Shown: positions 18,062-27,148 of the stretch, piece by piece
Layout of the letters: the number at the start of each line of letters is the position of its first letter
Numbering within the stretch: position 1 is the first letter of the stretch
Program-made: the position numbers and the translations under genes
The notes under the pieces: generated by a model
Database searches by the model: none
What the model was told of the DNA's origin: nothing
Seen by the model: only the letters and a program-made list of their open reading frames with translations
Origin: Candidatus Dependentiae bacterium Noda2021
GTDB lineage: Bacteria > Babelota > Babeliae > Babelales > Vermiphilaceae
DNA: 64,000 bases
Assembly: GCA_020886235.1 (NCBI GenBank)
Contig: AP025250.1
Span: 496,001-560,000 of the forward strand
Direction: 5' to 3'

Positions 18062-18646
18062 ATGGTTACTTCTATGATCCACTACGCGATTCTTATTATC
18101 TTAACTAGTTTCAGTATTACTCATTCATCAGACCTATTTCCTAAACGTCGTGACACCCAACATCTATGTATCACCGATCAGTATATAAAGCCAATACGCG
18201 CTTTGATCGTTAATACTGAATGCTGTCCCAGCAGTTTTCAAAAAGAAATACATACTTTAATGAGTAACAATGGTGTGTATAAACAACTTTTTACTCATCC
18301 AACGACCGCTGGCCTCATTATTAAGCAAACGACTAATAAGAAAGATCCAGTAGCACCTTACATGGTTGCACTCATGTATAATACGCCGGGAAGCATTCAA
18401 TGGCTTAAGCGTGAGTTGGTAAAAGGTAAAAACAATTCTACTATTGTATTTTCACTTGGCTACATGATGAGAAAGCTAGTTCGCTATGACACACATCCAA
18501 TACCAACGCTAGAGGCTATTTTTTCGTTGCGCGATTGTCTGAATAAAGTAGAACGCAATGAATTTTTAGCACACAAAATTAAAGCGATAGAAAGCGCGCG
18601 TGAATTGAAAAAGAAAGATTTGGTAACGTATTTGCTGAGTCATTAA
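18062..18646 (+). CDS. Exported protein of unknown function
   Basis: The 194-residue protein has an N-terminal signal peptide ending near residue 22 (ITHSS) and a mostly helical body. The last part (KAIESARELKKKDLVTYLLSH) resembles the end of ankyrin-like or other alpha-solenoid repeats, but no full repeat can be shown. An AAAGG motif lies eight bases before the start at 18062; an ATG four codons later is an alternative. The function is not known. Confidence 0.6.
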   Translation: MVTSMIHYAILIILTSFSITHSSDLFPKRRDTQHLCITDQYIKPIRALIVNTECCPSSFQKEIHTLMSNNGVYKQLFTHPTTAGLIIKQTTNKKDPVAPYMVALMYNTPGSIQWLKRELVKGKNNSTIVFSLGYMMRKLVRYDTHPIPTLEAIFSLRDCLNKVERNEFLAHKIKAIESARELKKKDLVTYLLSH

Positions 18647-18727
18647 ACACGTAAAAACGTATTGTATATTCCGCACAATTTAAAGTTTTTAAGCGCAATT
18701 TAAAACATGCGGCTCATAAACAAGCAA

Positions 18728-18761
18728 TAAAAAAAGGCTCCTTTATGGGAGCCCTTTTTTT
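18728..18761. terminator. Bidirectional terminator
   Basis: A GC-rich stem (GGGCTCC-type arms, 18736-18753) is flanked by a run of A on the left and a run of T on the right. It sits between convergent genes ending at 18646 (plus) and 18774 (minus) and can serve both. Confidence 0.75.
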
Positions 18762-18773
18762 GTACTTAACAAA

Positions 18774-19394
18774 TTACTTTTCGAAGACTAATGATGCTGA
18801 ATGAGAATGTAATATAAAATTCTCGTGAGTGTTTACATCAGTTACGCGTAAGGTAAACGGAGTTTCAAACTCATCACGAGGCACGAATATTAAACCGTTA
18901 ATCATGCTAAATGGACTAACAACGCAATCACGTAATATTTTTTTATTAAAATCGTAATCAAGTTTTTCATTGGCTTTTTTAGAACCAAAACCATCGACAA
19001 CGGCCGGTATCAACAAAGGCCATATAAACAATCCGGCAACGCCATAGCCAACAGCACGTTTTACCGTAGATGTATGAACCATCTGAGCAACTTCATACGC
19101 TTGTGCACACACAAAACTAAATGCATGCGGCGATAGCCTGATATGCCTATTGCTATTGTTCATAAACGTTATTTGCACCGGCTGATACCCTTTTGCAATA
19201 ACATTGCGATCAAGATACTTTTTACAATCCTGGGGCGTAAATACGTGATATGCAAACGATAAGCTGTGCGCATTACTTTGCATTGCAGATTGCGGCACAA
19301 GGCGTTTTAAGCTTTTTGCTTGATAGCGGGCACAACCAGCAACACCCAATAACAGTAAAAAACAGGGTGTCATAGCTTTAATATAAGATTTCAT
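18774..19394 (-). CDS. Lipoprotein of unknown function
   Basis: The 206-residue protein has a lipoprotein signal: a hydrophobic stretch and the lipobox V-A-G-C with the lipidated Cys at residue 21. The body has a mainly beta-like first half (YQPVQITFMNNSNRHIRLSP), a hydrophobic segment (about 115-131) with Gly-rich ends, and a beta-rich C-terminus. Asn-Asn-Ser stretches followed by beta strands resemble surface-anchored domains, but no family is recognised. Confidence 0.65.
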   Translation of the reverse strand: MKSYIKAMTPCFLLLLGVAGCARYQAKSLKRLVPQSAMQSNAHSLSFAYHVFTPQDCKKYLDRNVIAKGYQPVQITFMNNSNRHIRLSPHAFSFVCAQAYEVAQMVHTSTVKRAVGYGVAGLFIWPLLIPAVVDGFGSKKANEKLDYDFNKKILRDCVVSPFSMINGLIFVPRDEFETPFTLRVTDVNTHENFILHSHSASLVFEK

Positions 19395-19451
19395 AATTAC
19401 TCCATTTATAAGTAAATTATAGATACAGGTAACGCAAGATAAAAAAGCTAC

Positions 19452-19940
19452 TTAAGCTTCTTCATATTTTTTTAATTCTTCAAACACAGCACTTAAATAG
19501 TCCTTAAAAGCATTAAAGGTTTTTTTAGCCTCTATGCATGTTTCACTGCTAGGTTGTGCTTTACACAGATCCAATGTCTTTTCTTCAATATGCTGCATAA
19601 CCGTTTTTCCGTGAATAGGATCCACCAATAAGTCAAAATCAATTGCCGTGTGCACATGTGCAATCTCATTCAATTCTTCTTGTGTTGGTGTTGCAAACGG
19701 ATTTAATCCCACTGCAAGCAATTGGTATTGGTAGCGAATTTTATTTAACTCTTTAATGTGATCAGTATCAACATCTGACTCATCGTACTCTTTGAGCGCT
19801 TTGTCAGCAAAATAGTGAGCCAACCTTAGATAGTTAACAGACAGATTAAAATAATATTGCAGTTTTTGTTTACGTAACGACTCTTGCGCAGACAGACCCA
19901 ATGAGGTAAACGCAAATAAAATGAGAAATATTTTTTTCAT
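19452..19940 (-). CDS. Exported helical protein of unknown function
   Basis: The 162-residue protein has a clear signal peptide (MKKIFLILFAFTSLGLSA) and a helical, acidic mature part with two cysteines (about 125 and 135). No family is recognised. It is on the minus strand between a lipoprotein and a frameshifted gene, and probably belongs to the same transcription unit. Confidence 0.6.
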   Translation of the reverse strand: MKKIFLILFAFTSLGLSAQESLRKQKLQYYFNLSVNYLRLAHYFADKALKEYDESDVDTDHIKELNKIRYQYQLLAVGLNPFATPTQEELNEIAHVHTAIDFDLLVDPIHGKTVMQHIEEKTLDLCKAQPSSETCIEAKKTFNAFKDYLSAVFEELKKYEEA

Positions 19941-19974
19941 GATAATAACCTTAGCAGAGTGATTACGCGGTACA

Positions 19975-20459
19975 TTATGCTACCTTGATATGGCTAGATA
20001 GCTTATCAATGTCGAATTCAGCCTTCTTTTTTTCATTAAAACACTGTTTAGCATTGTACGCAGCAAGCATGGTAAAACAAGCTGAAGCCGCTACAAGCCC
20101 TACCGGTGATTGCACAAATGGCTGTAGCAGTTCTTGATTTAAAGCAAACCAAACGGAATACACGAACCCGTTAAATCCTGAAAATCCCCACAATAATGAT
20201 TTTTTTTGGTTATGCTGTTTCTGTTTTTTTAACAGCTGAACATGGGTGATTTCATTGAAAAGCGTACTATGCTCGTGTCCTGCTCTATTATCTACGTGGC
20301 CAGGCTCAGTATGCATTCTTCTCATTCCCTCAAATAAGGTTTTTTTAAGACACGTGCCGGCCTTAGAAAATATCTGCTGTGCTCCCCCATTGCATGCGAC
20401 TCATGAGCGGTTACTGTAATTAGGAATACCACCAGTAACGAATGTTTAGTAATGTTCAT
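19975..20459 (-). pseudogene. Exported protein with hydrophobic segments, frameshifted
   Basis: An ATG at 20459 opens a signal-peptide frame (MNITKHSLLVVFLITVTA) that ends at a TGA about 44 codons later. The next frame, running to 19975, encodes 116 residues with two hydrophobic segments (LLWGFSGFNGFVYSVWFAL and VGLVAASACFTMLAAY). The frames meet at a run of seven A (minus strand; T7 at 20340-20346). One extra A would fuse them into an exported or membrane protein of about 160 residues. The 116-residue part might also be translated alone from the ATG at 20325. Function unknown. Confidence 0.55.
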
Positions 20460-20697
20460 GACGTACAGAGCCTTCAATAACATTGTTTACGTATTACGTC
20501 GTTACTTCAACTGTATCATAAACAACAACTTTTACAATTCAAGCAGTAATTAAAATTCAAAAAAAACGAATATATAGACTCACAACGTTGCAATTAGCTA
20601 AGACTATGAGTAAATTTAGGTACATTATAATAGGCGGGTGGCCCATGTAAAAATTGATCGTCCATTACGCTGGCTAAAATGTGTGTGAAAGGAATGT

Positions 20698-20967
20698 ATG
20701 AAGTATGGAGTAGTTCTGACGTGTCTATGGCTTGCGAACACCGCACGCGGTGCAGAAAATCTTTTTTGTCGTTACTGGCAATTGCAAAGCAGCAATCAAA
20801 CCCGCTATGCAGCCGCATGTATAAACAATTATGCGCCCTATCCGGGCACCGTGCCCAACCCGGCCTGTAACCACTTTAAAAGACAAGGTTATCCTAATAT
20901 TTTGATGACGCAACACGCATCGTATTGCCCACCAAAACATAAACCCTACATTAGAAAAAGAAAGTAA
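20698..20967 (+). CDS. Small exported cysteine-containing protein
   Basis: The 89-residue protein has a signal peptide ending near ANTARG/AEN, preceded by AAAGGA at good spacing. Its mature part has four cysteines, many aromatic residues and a basic tail (HKPYIRKRK). Two disulfides are possible, which suits an exported protein. The AAAC..NYAPYPG..PNPAC pattern is not one I recognise. Confidence 0.5.
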   Translation: MKYGVVLTCLWLANTARGAENLFCRYWQLQSSNQTRYAAACINNYAPYPGTVPNPACNHFKRQGYPNILMTQHASYCPPKHKPYIRKRK

Positions 20968-20998
20968 TAAAAAAGGGCGCACTAAAGCGCCCTCTTGT
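20968..20998. terminator. Terminator between convergent genes
   Basis: A GC-only stem GGGCGC/GCGCCC (20975-20980, 20987-20992) has a run of A to the left, giving a U-tract when read on the minus strand for the gene ending at 21014. On the plus strand the following T-run is weaker. Confidence 0.65.
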
Positions 20999-21013
20999 AT
21001 TTGATCGTAAGGA

Positions 21014-21280
21014 TTAGCGGTGATTGTATGGTCTACCGGTTTCCTCAGGACAAGAATCTTTGTGTGCGCAGTGCTTGAATAAGCCAATTAAACCTAAGAT
21101 ACCTGCAATTCCAACAAGGTATAACGCGGGTGTTACAATCCAAGGAAGATTGTTAACTACAAAGTCTGATTTCCATAAATCAAAACCAAATGGAATTAAA
21201 CCCCATAGAATAGCAGCTATTGAAGTTACAAACCAAACAGCTTTGCAAAGCAAGTTGCTTAAACCTGAATGACAGTGCAT
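21014..21280 (-). CDS. Small membrane protein, DUF378-like
   Basis: The 88-residue protein has two membrane segments (about 12-30 and 47-67). The WGLIPFGFDLW and LYLVGIAGILGLI stretches follow the pattern of DUF378 (YuzA-like) proteins, a two-helix family of unknown role. Cys and His near both ends are unusual for the family. The match is by eye only. Confidence 0.5.
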   Translation of the reverse strand: MHCHSGLSNLLCKAVWFVTSIAAILWGLIPFGFDLWKSDFVVNNLPWIVTPALYLVGIAGILGLIGLFKHCAHKDSCPEETGRPYNHR

Positions 21281-21457
21281 ATGTCTCTCCTTTTTTAATG
21301 TTTATTCTAACTCTACTTTAGACCCTATCATAAAATTAATATCTTTTTCTAGATAATCGGTCAATAGTGGTAAAAAATCGAATAAAAATTTGAAAAAACT
21401 GCTTTTTTTGCTCACACTAGAAGTAAAAAATAGCGCTCCATAATAAGGTTTTAATTC

Positions 21458-22570
21458 ATGAGTATCCAAGCCGGCCTTGTAGGCCTTCCTAACGTTGGCA
21501 AATCAACACTGTTTAATGCATTAACCAAATCAAGCATACCAGCAGAAAACTATCCATTTTGCACCATTGATCCTCATGTGGCAATCACCGAAGTACCTGA
21601 TGATCGCATGGGTATATTGCAAAAAAGTTACAATTCACAAAAACAAATACCCGCAACGGTGACCTTTGTAGATATTGCAGGATTAGTAAAAGGTGCTGCA
21701 TCGGGTGAAGGACTGGGTAATCAATTTTTAAGCCACATTCAACAGGTTAACTTAATTTTGCATGTGCTTCGTTGCTTTGAAGACTCTAACATTATATCTA
21801 CCCAAGATTTGATAGATCCTCTGGTGGATTATGAAATAATAGTATCTGAGCTGATGCTTAAAGACTTAGAAGCGGTACAAAAGCGTATTGAAAAAGCTGA
21901 GCATGGACTAAAAAAGGCACAAAATAATCCGCTCGAGCGCAAAGAACTTGAAGCTGAAATAGAACTCCTTAAAAAAGTTAAAACCGCTCTTGATAATGCT
22001 GACGCAAAAACTGTACGCACCCTAACCCAAGACTCATCGGTAAAAACTATTCCTCTTCTTTCTGCAAAAAACTTTTTGATTATTGCAAACGTTGCAGAAC
22101 ATGAAATTGAAAATGATGCATACCTGGCTAATAAAAACTTTCAAAAGTTAGTGGCACATTTTGGCGCAGATCGTGTGATACCAGTATGCGCAAAACTTGA
22201 GGGTGAGCTGGCACAAATGAGCGATGAAGACGCAGAAGAGATTATGTCGCTGGTGGGTCTCAAGCAACGCAGCCTAGGCACCATTATTAAAAAAACCTAT
22301 GAGCACTTAGGACTCATTACCTTTTTCACTTGCGGACCTAAGGAAATTCATGCATGGCCGATTAAGCACGGCATGACGATTCGCCAAGCAGCGGGTGAAA
22401 TTCACTCTGATCTTGAGCGTGGTTTTATCTGTGCAGATATCTTTAATTATAAGGATTTAGCTACGTATGCTACTGAAGCAAAACTCAAAGAAGCGGGCAA
22501 AATGCGTGTTGAGGGTCAACATTACTTAGTGCAAGATGGTGATATTGTACACATCAAATTTAATGTGTAA
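21458..22570 (+). CDS. ychF: Redox-regulated ATPase YchF (OLA1)
   Basis: The 370-residue protein is a complete YchF: P-loop GLPNVGKST at residues 8-16, the NYPFCTIDP switch region, DIAGLVKGAASGEGLGNQFL, the coiled-coil arm (about 130-180) and a C-terminal TGS-like domain (FFTCGPKEIHAWPIKHG...ERGFICAD). YchF binds ribosomes and uses ATP rather than GTP. It is a single gene on the plus strand with a minus-strand neighbour directly after its stop. Confidence 0.96.
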   Translation: MSIQAGLVGLPNVGKSTLFNALTKSSIPAENYPFCTIDPHVAITEVPDDRMGILQKSYNSQKQIPATVTFVDIAGLVKGAASGEGLGNQFLSHIQQVNLILHVLRCFEDSNIISTQDLIDPLVDYEIIVSELMLKDLEAVQKRIEKAEHGLKKAQNNPLERKELEAEIELLKKVKTALDNADAKTVRTLTQDSSVKTIPLLSAKNFLIIANVAEHEIENDAYLANKNFQKLVAHFGADRVIPVCAKLEGELAQMSDEDAEEIMSLVGLKQRSLGTIIKKTYEHLGLITFFTCGPKEIHAWPIKHGMTIRQAAGEIHSDLERGFICADIFNYKDLATYATEAKLKEAGKMRVEGQHYLVQDGDIVHIKFNV

Positions 22571-22798
22571 CTAATCTAAATCGTCATACTCATTTTTAAT
22601 GCACAAACAACAGAACGCTTTTTTAGTTTTATCTCTAAGCGATTCATACATAGTAGGATCACGCGGCGTCATGGGCAAGGTATCATCATATTCGTATGGG
22701 CTAGGCGTGTGTGGAACTTGATACGGCTTCTTTTTTTCTGACGCAACCAGGTGAGTTGCGCTGGTCAATAAAAAAATGAGTACTGGCAATACGTACAT
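22571..22798 (-). CDS. Small exported proline-rich protein
   Basis: The 75-residue protein has a signal peptide ending near HLVAS, a Pro/Tyr-rich middle (VPHTPSPYEYDDTLP) and a Cys cluster (CCLCI) near an acidic C-terminus. The stop abuts the ychF stop. No family is recognised. Low coding certainty because of its size. Confidence 0.45.
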   Translation of the reverse strand: MYVLPVLIFLLTSATHLVASEKKKPYQVPHTPSPYEYDDTLPMTPRDPTMYESLRDKTKKAFCCLCIKNEYDDLD

Positions 22799-22860
22799 TA
22801 CAAAATCCTTTTTATATTATTCTAAATACACCGAGTAATTGCACACAAGATTTTATGAAC

Positions 22861-22894
22861 AAAAAAAAGAGGCTCGAAATACCGAGCCTCTTTT
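22861..22894 (-). terminator. Terminator of the RING-protein gene at 22902
   Basis: An eight-base perfect stem (GAGGCTCG/CGAGCCTC) with a six-base loop is followed, on the minus strand, by eight T. It ends the transcription unit of the exported RING proteins. Confidence 0.85.
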
Positions 22895-22901
22895 AGTAAC
22901 G

Positions 22902-24071
22902 TTACGAGCCCATCGCGGGTGCTGAGGGCCTGTGTAAGTTTACAATTTGGTTTTTGATGTGCTGAACATTTACGCGCGCTTTGCATTCAGGACATGTGCC
23001 CTGCATAATACTCCACTGAGCATCATCTGCACACACCCTATGTTTTGAAGGGCATGACAATTCAATACGATTGACTTTTCCTTGCGTTCTCATTTCTTCT
23101 ACATAATACTCTGTGCAAATTGAGCAACGCAATTTGTCGGTGTTATCAAGAATAGTTTCTGTAACTTCAGTGGGAGTAAATTTACGTAATTTTGCAACGC
23201 CAAATACCGCTGATTCCATATCTATACCCTCTTTGCTGTTAAGTAATCGGCGCACCTGGTCACACCCTTCACGCAGTTTAGATGAATCTACTACTTCGTT
23301 ACGTAGTTGATTGCAGCTTGCAATAATAACCTGATCAAACCAATCTTTAAGAACAGCTTTAGTTAATGGTATTGCATTTTGTTCAGTAACCGCACGTGCT
23401 GACAAGGTGCGGGACACGCTTGCTATCAAATATGAAATATCAGACTCAGAGAGTTTTATTTCACGAAGTTTGCTGCGCATCATGTCTAAATGTTTATCCA
23501 AAGGAAAAGAAGCATACACAGGCATTACCGGCTTTTGTGCTTGATAGTGCGCAGTTTGTGGCGTGTAGTTGGCAAGTTCTTTTTTGAGAGTAAACTCAAG
23601 CTCTTTACCAAAAAATTGCACATACGCTTGACCGTTAATGTGCTGAGCACGTTCAATGCGGGCTAAGATATTCCCTTGCATAGAATTTGCAAAGCGATCT
23701 GCAAACGAGTCGGGCGCTCCGAGTTGTTTTGCTTTTTTGTAGGCAGATACGCGACCGTGTTCAACTAATGCAGCGCGCAATATTTGATCAGCATATTCTT
23801 TACTTATAGAACCGTTAATGCTTTGCAACGATTGGCGGGCATAGCTAACAATAGCTTGAATGTCACTGTACTCAAGACCTGCAAGGTCCTGCTTAAATTG
23901 ATGCAAGTAGTAATCAAGCGATTGGCCAGTTTGAGTGTGAACAGGCTTAACGGGATACGCTTGCTGATCAGCATTTTTCAATGCTTCGGCAAGATAAGTA
24001 AAAAAATCGTGCCATGATGCATGTGCTGGTATAGCAACGACGAGTAAACTAAATAAGCTTATTTTTTTCAT
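22902..24071 (-). CDS. Exported RING-finger protein (389 aa), candidate E3 ligase
   Basis: The protein starts with a signal peptide (MKKISLFSLLVVAIPAHA). Residues about 30-310 are helical with no recognised domain. The C-terminus (about 315-365) has a RING-type zinc-ligand series: C-SI-C, about 20 residues, C-PSK-H-RV-C-AD-D, then C-PE-C. The sixth ligand position holds Asp instead of Cys, as in both neighbouring RING proteins. RING domains recruit ubiquitin-charged E2 enzymes. Bacteria lack the classical system, so a function inside a eukaryotic host is the obvious guess. It is the last gene of a three-gene minus-strand set. Confidence 0.75.
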   Translation of the reverse strand: MKKISLFSLLVVAIPAHASWHDFFTYLAEALKNADQQAYPVKPVHTQTGQSLDYYLHQFKQDLAGLEYSDIQAIVSYARQSLQSINGSISKEYADQILRAALVEHGRVSAYKKAKQLGAPDSFADRFANSMQGNILARIERAQHINGQAYVQFFGKELEFTLKKELANYTPQTAHYQAQKPVMPVYASFPLDKHLDMMRSKLREIKLSESDISYLIASVSRTLSARAVTEQNAIPLTKAVLKDWFDQVIIASCNQLRNEVVDSSKLREGCDQVRRLLNSKEGIDMESAVFGVAKLRKFTPTEVTETILDNTDKLRCSICTEYYVEEMRTQGKVNRIELSCPSKHRVCADDAQWSIMQGTCPECKARVNVQHIKNQIVNLHRPSAPAMGS

Positions 24072-24097
24072 GTAAAGACCTTTTCAAAGTTAGAGAG

Positions 24098-24739
24098 TTA
24101 TTCTGCTGGATATAAATAGCCATCACATTCAGGACAGCTATATGCGCCACCTTTAAAAAAACGGTTTCGCTCAACGTATGACATGAGATCATCTGGACAA
24201 AATGCATGCTTGTGCGCACATGCTAAAACAGTTCTTTTTTCAACCATAGAATCGTCAGGGTTTTTAAATTCCTCTTTAAAATAGTTGTTGCATAATGGGC
24301 AGGCGATATCTTCGCATTCATCAAGCAATGTCTTTTTAATATTTTCAGGATAATATTTCACCAGTTTTTTTACATTAACCGTTAAAGCTCGACCAGCAGT
24401 TCCTTCGATACGCTTTTTTTTGCTAATTATGCCCTGGGCCCCGCCAAGTGTAGTAGTAACTATGTAGTAAGCAAGATTCAGTTTATCAGGTCTTGTCATC
24501 GTAGTTTTAAGTTCTTCATATGCTTTGTTGAGGGTTTTAGTGACAAGCTGCGTCACATAGTTATTAACAAGTGTTATTTTTTTCTTGCCATGCATCTCTG
24601 CTTCAAACACTTTATTTTTACGAGCTATTTTTCTTTGAGGCACGTCAAAATGTTTTTTTAATACCAAAGCTAACCTATTATCCATAGAACGTATGTTGAT
24701 AGTTGTTAGCAAAACCATAATAATTATATAGTTAACCAT
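24098..24739 (-). CDS. Exported RING-finger protein (213 aa)
   Basis: The start at 24739 is supported by GAGGG five bases upstream (the frame continues to 24754). The signal peptide ends in -IRSMDN. The mature protein is basic and helical, and the C-terminus carries C-PL-C, about 23 residues, C-AHK-H-AF-C-PD-D, then C-PE-C. It is a clear paralog of the next gene (shared YPEN, LLDECE/LLNECE, NYFKEEFKNPD and HAFCPDD segments). Same interpretation: possible E3 ubiquitin ligase acting on host proteins. Export to the host is not shown by the sequence. Confidence 0.75.
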   Translation of the reverse strand: MVNYIIIMVLLTTINIRSMDNRLALVLKKHFDVPQRKIARKNKVFEAEMHGKKKITLVNNYVTQLVTKTLNKAYEELKTTMTRPDKLNLAYYIVTTTLGGAQGIISKKKRIEGTAGRALTVNVKKLVKYYPENIKKTLLDECEDIACPLCNNYFKEEFKNPDDSMVEKRTVLACAHKHAFCPDDLMSYVERNRFFKGGAYSCPECDGYLYPAE

Positions 24740-24834
24740 TGATCCCTCTGGCAAAAATAGTTTGTGTTATATCGTTAATAGCAGTGACATGATTTAAATT
24801 CTGGATACACCAAATACGCCATGAATTTATACCG

Positions 24835-25482
24835 TCATTTTGCTGCATCAAAAAGATGATGGGGCGTAAAACATATAGGACAGTTTTCTGCCGCCTCAGT
24901 ACCATGATGGCGCGTAAAATATGAAAATATATCGTCAGGACAAAACGCATGCTTGCCGTTACAATCTAAGACCATTCTATCCACCATTGACTTATCGGGA
25001 TTTTTAAATTCTTCTTTAAAGTAGTTGTAACATATGGGACACCGTATGCCCTCACATTCATTTAACAACATCTCTTTTAGGTTTTCTGGGTAAAATTTAA
25101 CCAATTTCTCAAGGTCTACGCTCAACATTTCAAAGGAGCTTCTTTTAACACGAATTTTTTTGGTAACGATTCCCGTAATCGCATTGTGCGCACTGTCACG
25201 CAGCACCTTGGCTGCGCCATCTATTTGCTGCGGGTTGACCAGTTCTTGTTTTAAAACATTACTCGCATGTTTGACCGTTCTTCTGACTACCTTTAATACA
25301 TACTGGTTAATCAGCTCGATTTTTTTAACCCCTATGGTTTCATAGTTAAGTCGTTTTCTTTGTCGCTTCAACTGTCTTTTAGACACCGCAAAATGATCTT
25401 TAAGAACAGCGGTCAAACTTTGTTCCATTGAATGACACACCACTGACCATGCAAACATTGTAATAATAATGCATTTTTTCAT
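24835..25482 (-). CDS. Exported RING-finger protein (215 aa)
   Basis: The signal peptide ends in -VCHSMEQ. After a helical basic body comes C-PI-C-YNYFKEEFKNPD, then C-NGK-H-AF-C-PD-D and C-PI-C. The C3-H-C-D-C2 ligand set is identical in spacing to that of the neighbouring paralog. It is the first gene of the three-gene set and has a good promoter (25513-25541). The RING is at the extreme C-terminus, with the variable N-terminal half likely to choose the target. Confidence 0.75.
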   Translation of the reverse strand: MKKCIIITMFAWSVVCHSMEQSLTAVLKDHFAVSKRQLKRQRKRLNYETIGVKKIELINQYVLKVVRRTVKHASNVLKQELVNPQQIDGAAKVLRDSAHNAITGIVTKKIRVKRSSFEMLSVDLEKLVKFYPENLKEMLLNECEGIRCPICYNYFKEEFKNPDKSMVDRMVLDCNGKHAFCPDDIFSYFTRHHGTEAAENCPICFTPHHLFDAAK

Positions 25483-25512
25483 ACTTTTCTTTCATTTTAT
25501 AGACCTTGTCCT

Positions 25513-25541
25513 AGTATAACTATCGCGCAAGATGGGTTCAA
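25513..25541 (-). promoter_or_regulatory. Promoter of the RING-protein operon
   Basis: On the minus strand TTGAAC (-35) and TATACT (-10) are 17 bases apart. It lies 31 bases upstream of the 25482 start and is back-to-back with a promoter for the glycosidase genes. Confidence 0.6.
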
Positions 25542-25593
25542 GTGTATGCATAGCCATAAAGCCGTATTAAATATTCAAATAGCAATATGAATT

Positions 25594-25622
25594 TTGACGG
25601 TTTTCTGTTTTTACAGTAGTAT
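25594..25622 (+). promoter_or_regulatory. Promoter of the GH1 glycosidase genes
   Basis: TTGACG (-35) and TAGTAT (-10) are separated by 17 bases. They lie about 36 bases upstream of the start at 25658. Confidence 0.55.
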
Positions 25623-25657
25623 GAAAGTAAATGAAGGTTATAAAAAAGAGGTTATTT

Positions 25658-27148
25658 ATGTCACGTCTCAACCACATCACCCTACTGGGTGTACTTACCC
25701 TGTTAAGCATTTCCAGCTGTAAAAAAAAGAGCACGATACACACACCTGTGATCGTTGCCACTCAAGAAGTTAAAACAGAACCACTCCAAACACCGGTGCA
25801 CGTCACAACCCCATCATACCACTACAAACCAGCACCCATTAAAAAACAAGTACCCTTGTACTGGGATTGGGATAAAATCGATACAACAATGATTAATTTC
25901 CCTTCAAACTTTTTATGGGGAGTTGGCACCTCGGCACATCAAGTAGAAGGAAATTGCACAAACAATGATTGGCACGTGTGGGAACAAGCAGGTAACACGC
26001 AAGAAATCACCGGCATAGCCTGCAATCATTGGAACACGTACAAAAAAGATATTCAACTGATGAAATCATTAGGAATAAATACGTACCGATTTTCAGTTGA
26101 GTGGAGCAAGATAGAACCACACGCAAATAAGTATGATACCGCTGCCCTAGATCATTACGAAGATGTGTGCAAAGAGTTGGTGCAGGCAGGCATCAAACCC
26201 GTTATCACTCTTCATCACTACACCAGCCCTGCATGGTTTGCGCAGATGGGTGGATTTGAAAAACAAGAAAATATTCATCATTTCGTGCGATTTACCCAAA
26301 AAGTTTTTGAGCGATTACACAAGTATGTACACTTATGGCTTACGTTTAACTCCCCTACCAGCTACGCAGCGCGTGGTTACTACAAACACTTAGCCTATCC
26401 GGGTGTAAAAGATACGCAGCTCATGCAAGAAGTAATCAAAAATATATTAGAGGCACACGTACAGACGTACCACGCCTTAAAAAAATTACCCGGCGGTAAA
26501 GACTCACGTATTGGCATATTGCACAATATCTATCAAGTTGAACAAGGCAATGGATGGCTTGATGGCATGGGGTGCCGATCAGCCCGTGCATTATTTGATG
26601 ATAACGTGTATGGATTTTTCACCACCGGCGAGTTTAAAGTTAACGTGTCGTTTACCGCAAAACTTAAACACATCAATAAAGATGCTCCAAAAAGTTTAGA
26701 TTTTATTGGATTAAATTATTATTCTCACGGGCTCATGAAAAGCTTAGATGTAAAAGCATGTAGCGAAGATTTGCCAACCAATTGCGATCTATACACTATC
26801 TATCCTGAAGGGTTGTATCGCGCCATTGTAGATATCTCACAAAATATTGCAAAACCACTTCAAATTCCTATCTACATTACCGAAAATGGCATTAGTACCG
26901 ATCATGAAGAACACAGAGAAATCTTCTTCAAGCGCTATTTATTTGCGCTGTCTCAAGCGATAGCAGAAGGACATAACGTCGGCGGTTATATAGTTTGGTC
27001 TTTAATGGACAATTATGAATGGGGTACCTATGACAAGAAATATGGCATTTGTAGTGTAGATTTTACCACGCAAGAACGTAGTTTGAAATCTGGTGCACAA
27101 TGCTATATTGATACCATAAAAAAATTTAGTAGCATGGAGATCACATGA
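25658..27148 (+). CDS. GH1-family lipoprotein lacking the acid/base Glu
   Basis: From the ATG at 25658 (AGAGG seven bases upstream) the protein has 496 residues: a lipoprotein signal with lipobox I-S-S-C (Cys21), a Pro/Thr-rich linker (to about 70) and a full glycoside hydrolase family 1 barrel (FLWGVGTSAHQVEG, YRFSVEWSKI, VITLHHY, LDFIGLNYYSHG, ITENG, WSLMDNYEWGTY). The nucleophile Glu in ITENG (about 409) is present. The catalytic acid/base motif, usually TFNEP, reads TFNSP (Ser at about 232). The enzyme may be inactive on normal glycosides, or use an altered mechanism like plant myrosinases. It probably faces the periplasm or surface. Confidence 0.85.
   Translation: MSRLNHITLLGVLTLLSISSCKKKSTIHTPVIVATQEVKTEPLQTPVHVTTPSYHYKPAPIKKQVPLYWDWDKIDTTMINFPSNFLWGVGTSAHQVEGNCTNNDWHVWEQAGNTQEITGIACNHWNTYKKDIQLMKSLGINTYRFSVEWSKIEPHANKYDTAALDHYEDVCKELVQAGIKPVITLHHYTSPAWFAQMGGFEKQENIHHFVRFTQKVFERLHKYVHLWLTFNSPTSYAARGYYKHLAYPGVKDTQLMQEVIKNILEAHVQTYHALKKLPGGKDSRIGILHNIYQVEQGNGWLDGMGCRSARALFDDNVYGFFTTGEFKVNVSFTAKLKHINKDAPKSLDFIGLNYYSHGLMKSLDVKACSEDLPTNCDLYTIYPEGLYRAIVDISQNIAKPLQIPIYITENGISTDHEEHREIFFKRYLFALSQAIAEGHNVGGYIVWSLMDNYEWGTYDKKYGICSVDFTTQERSLKSGAQCYIDTIKKFSSMEIT

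Noticed and set aside
20594-21087. Antisense frames at 20594-20818 and 20725-21087.
   Set aside because: They oppose the exported protein at 20698, which has a signal peptide and ribosome-binding site.
24732-24950. A 72-codon minus-strand frame between two RING genes.
   Set aside because: It overlaps the end of one RING gene in another frame and has no start signal or motif.
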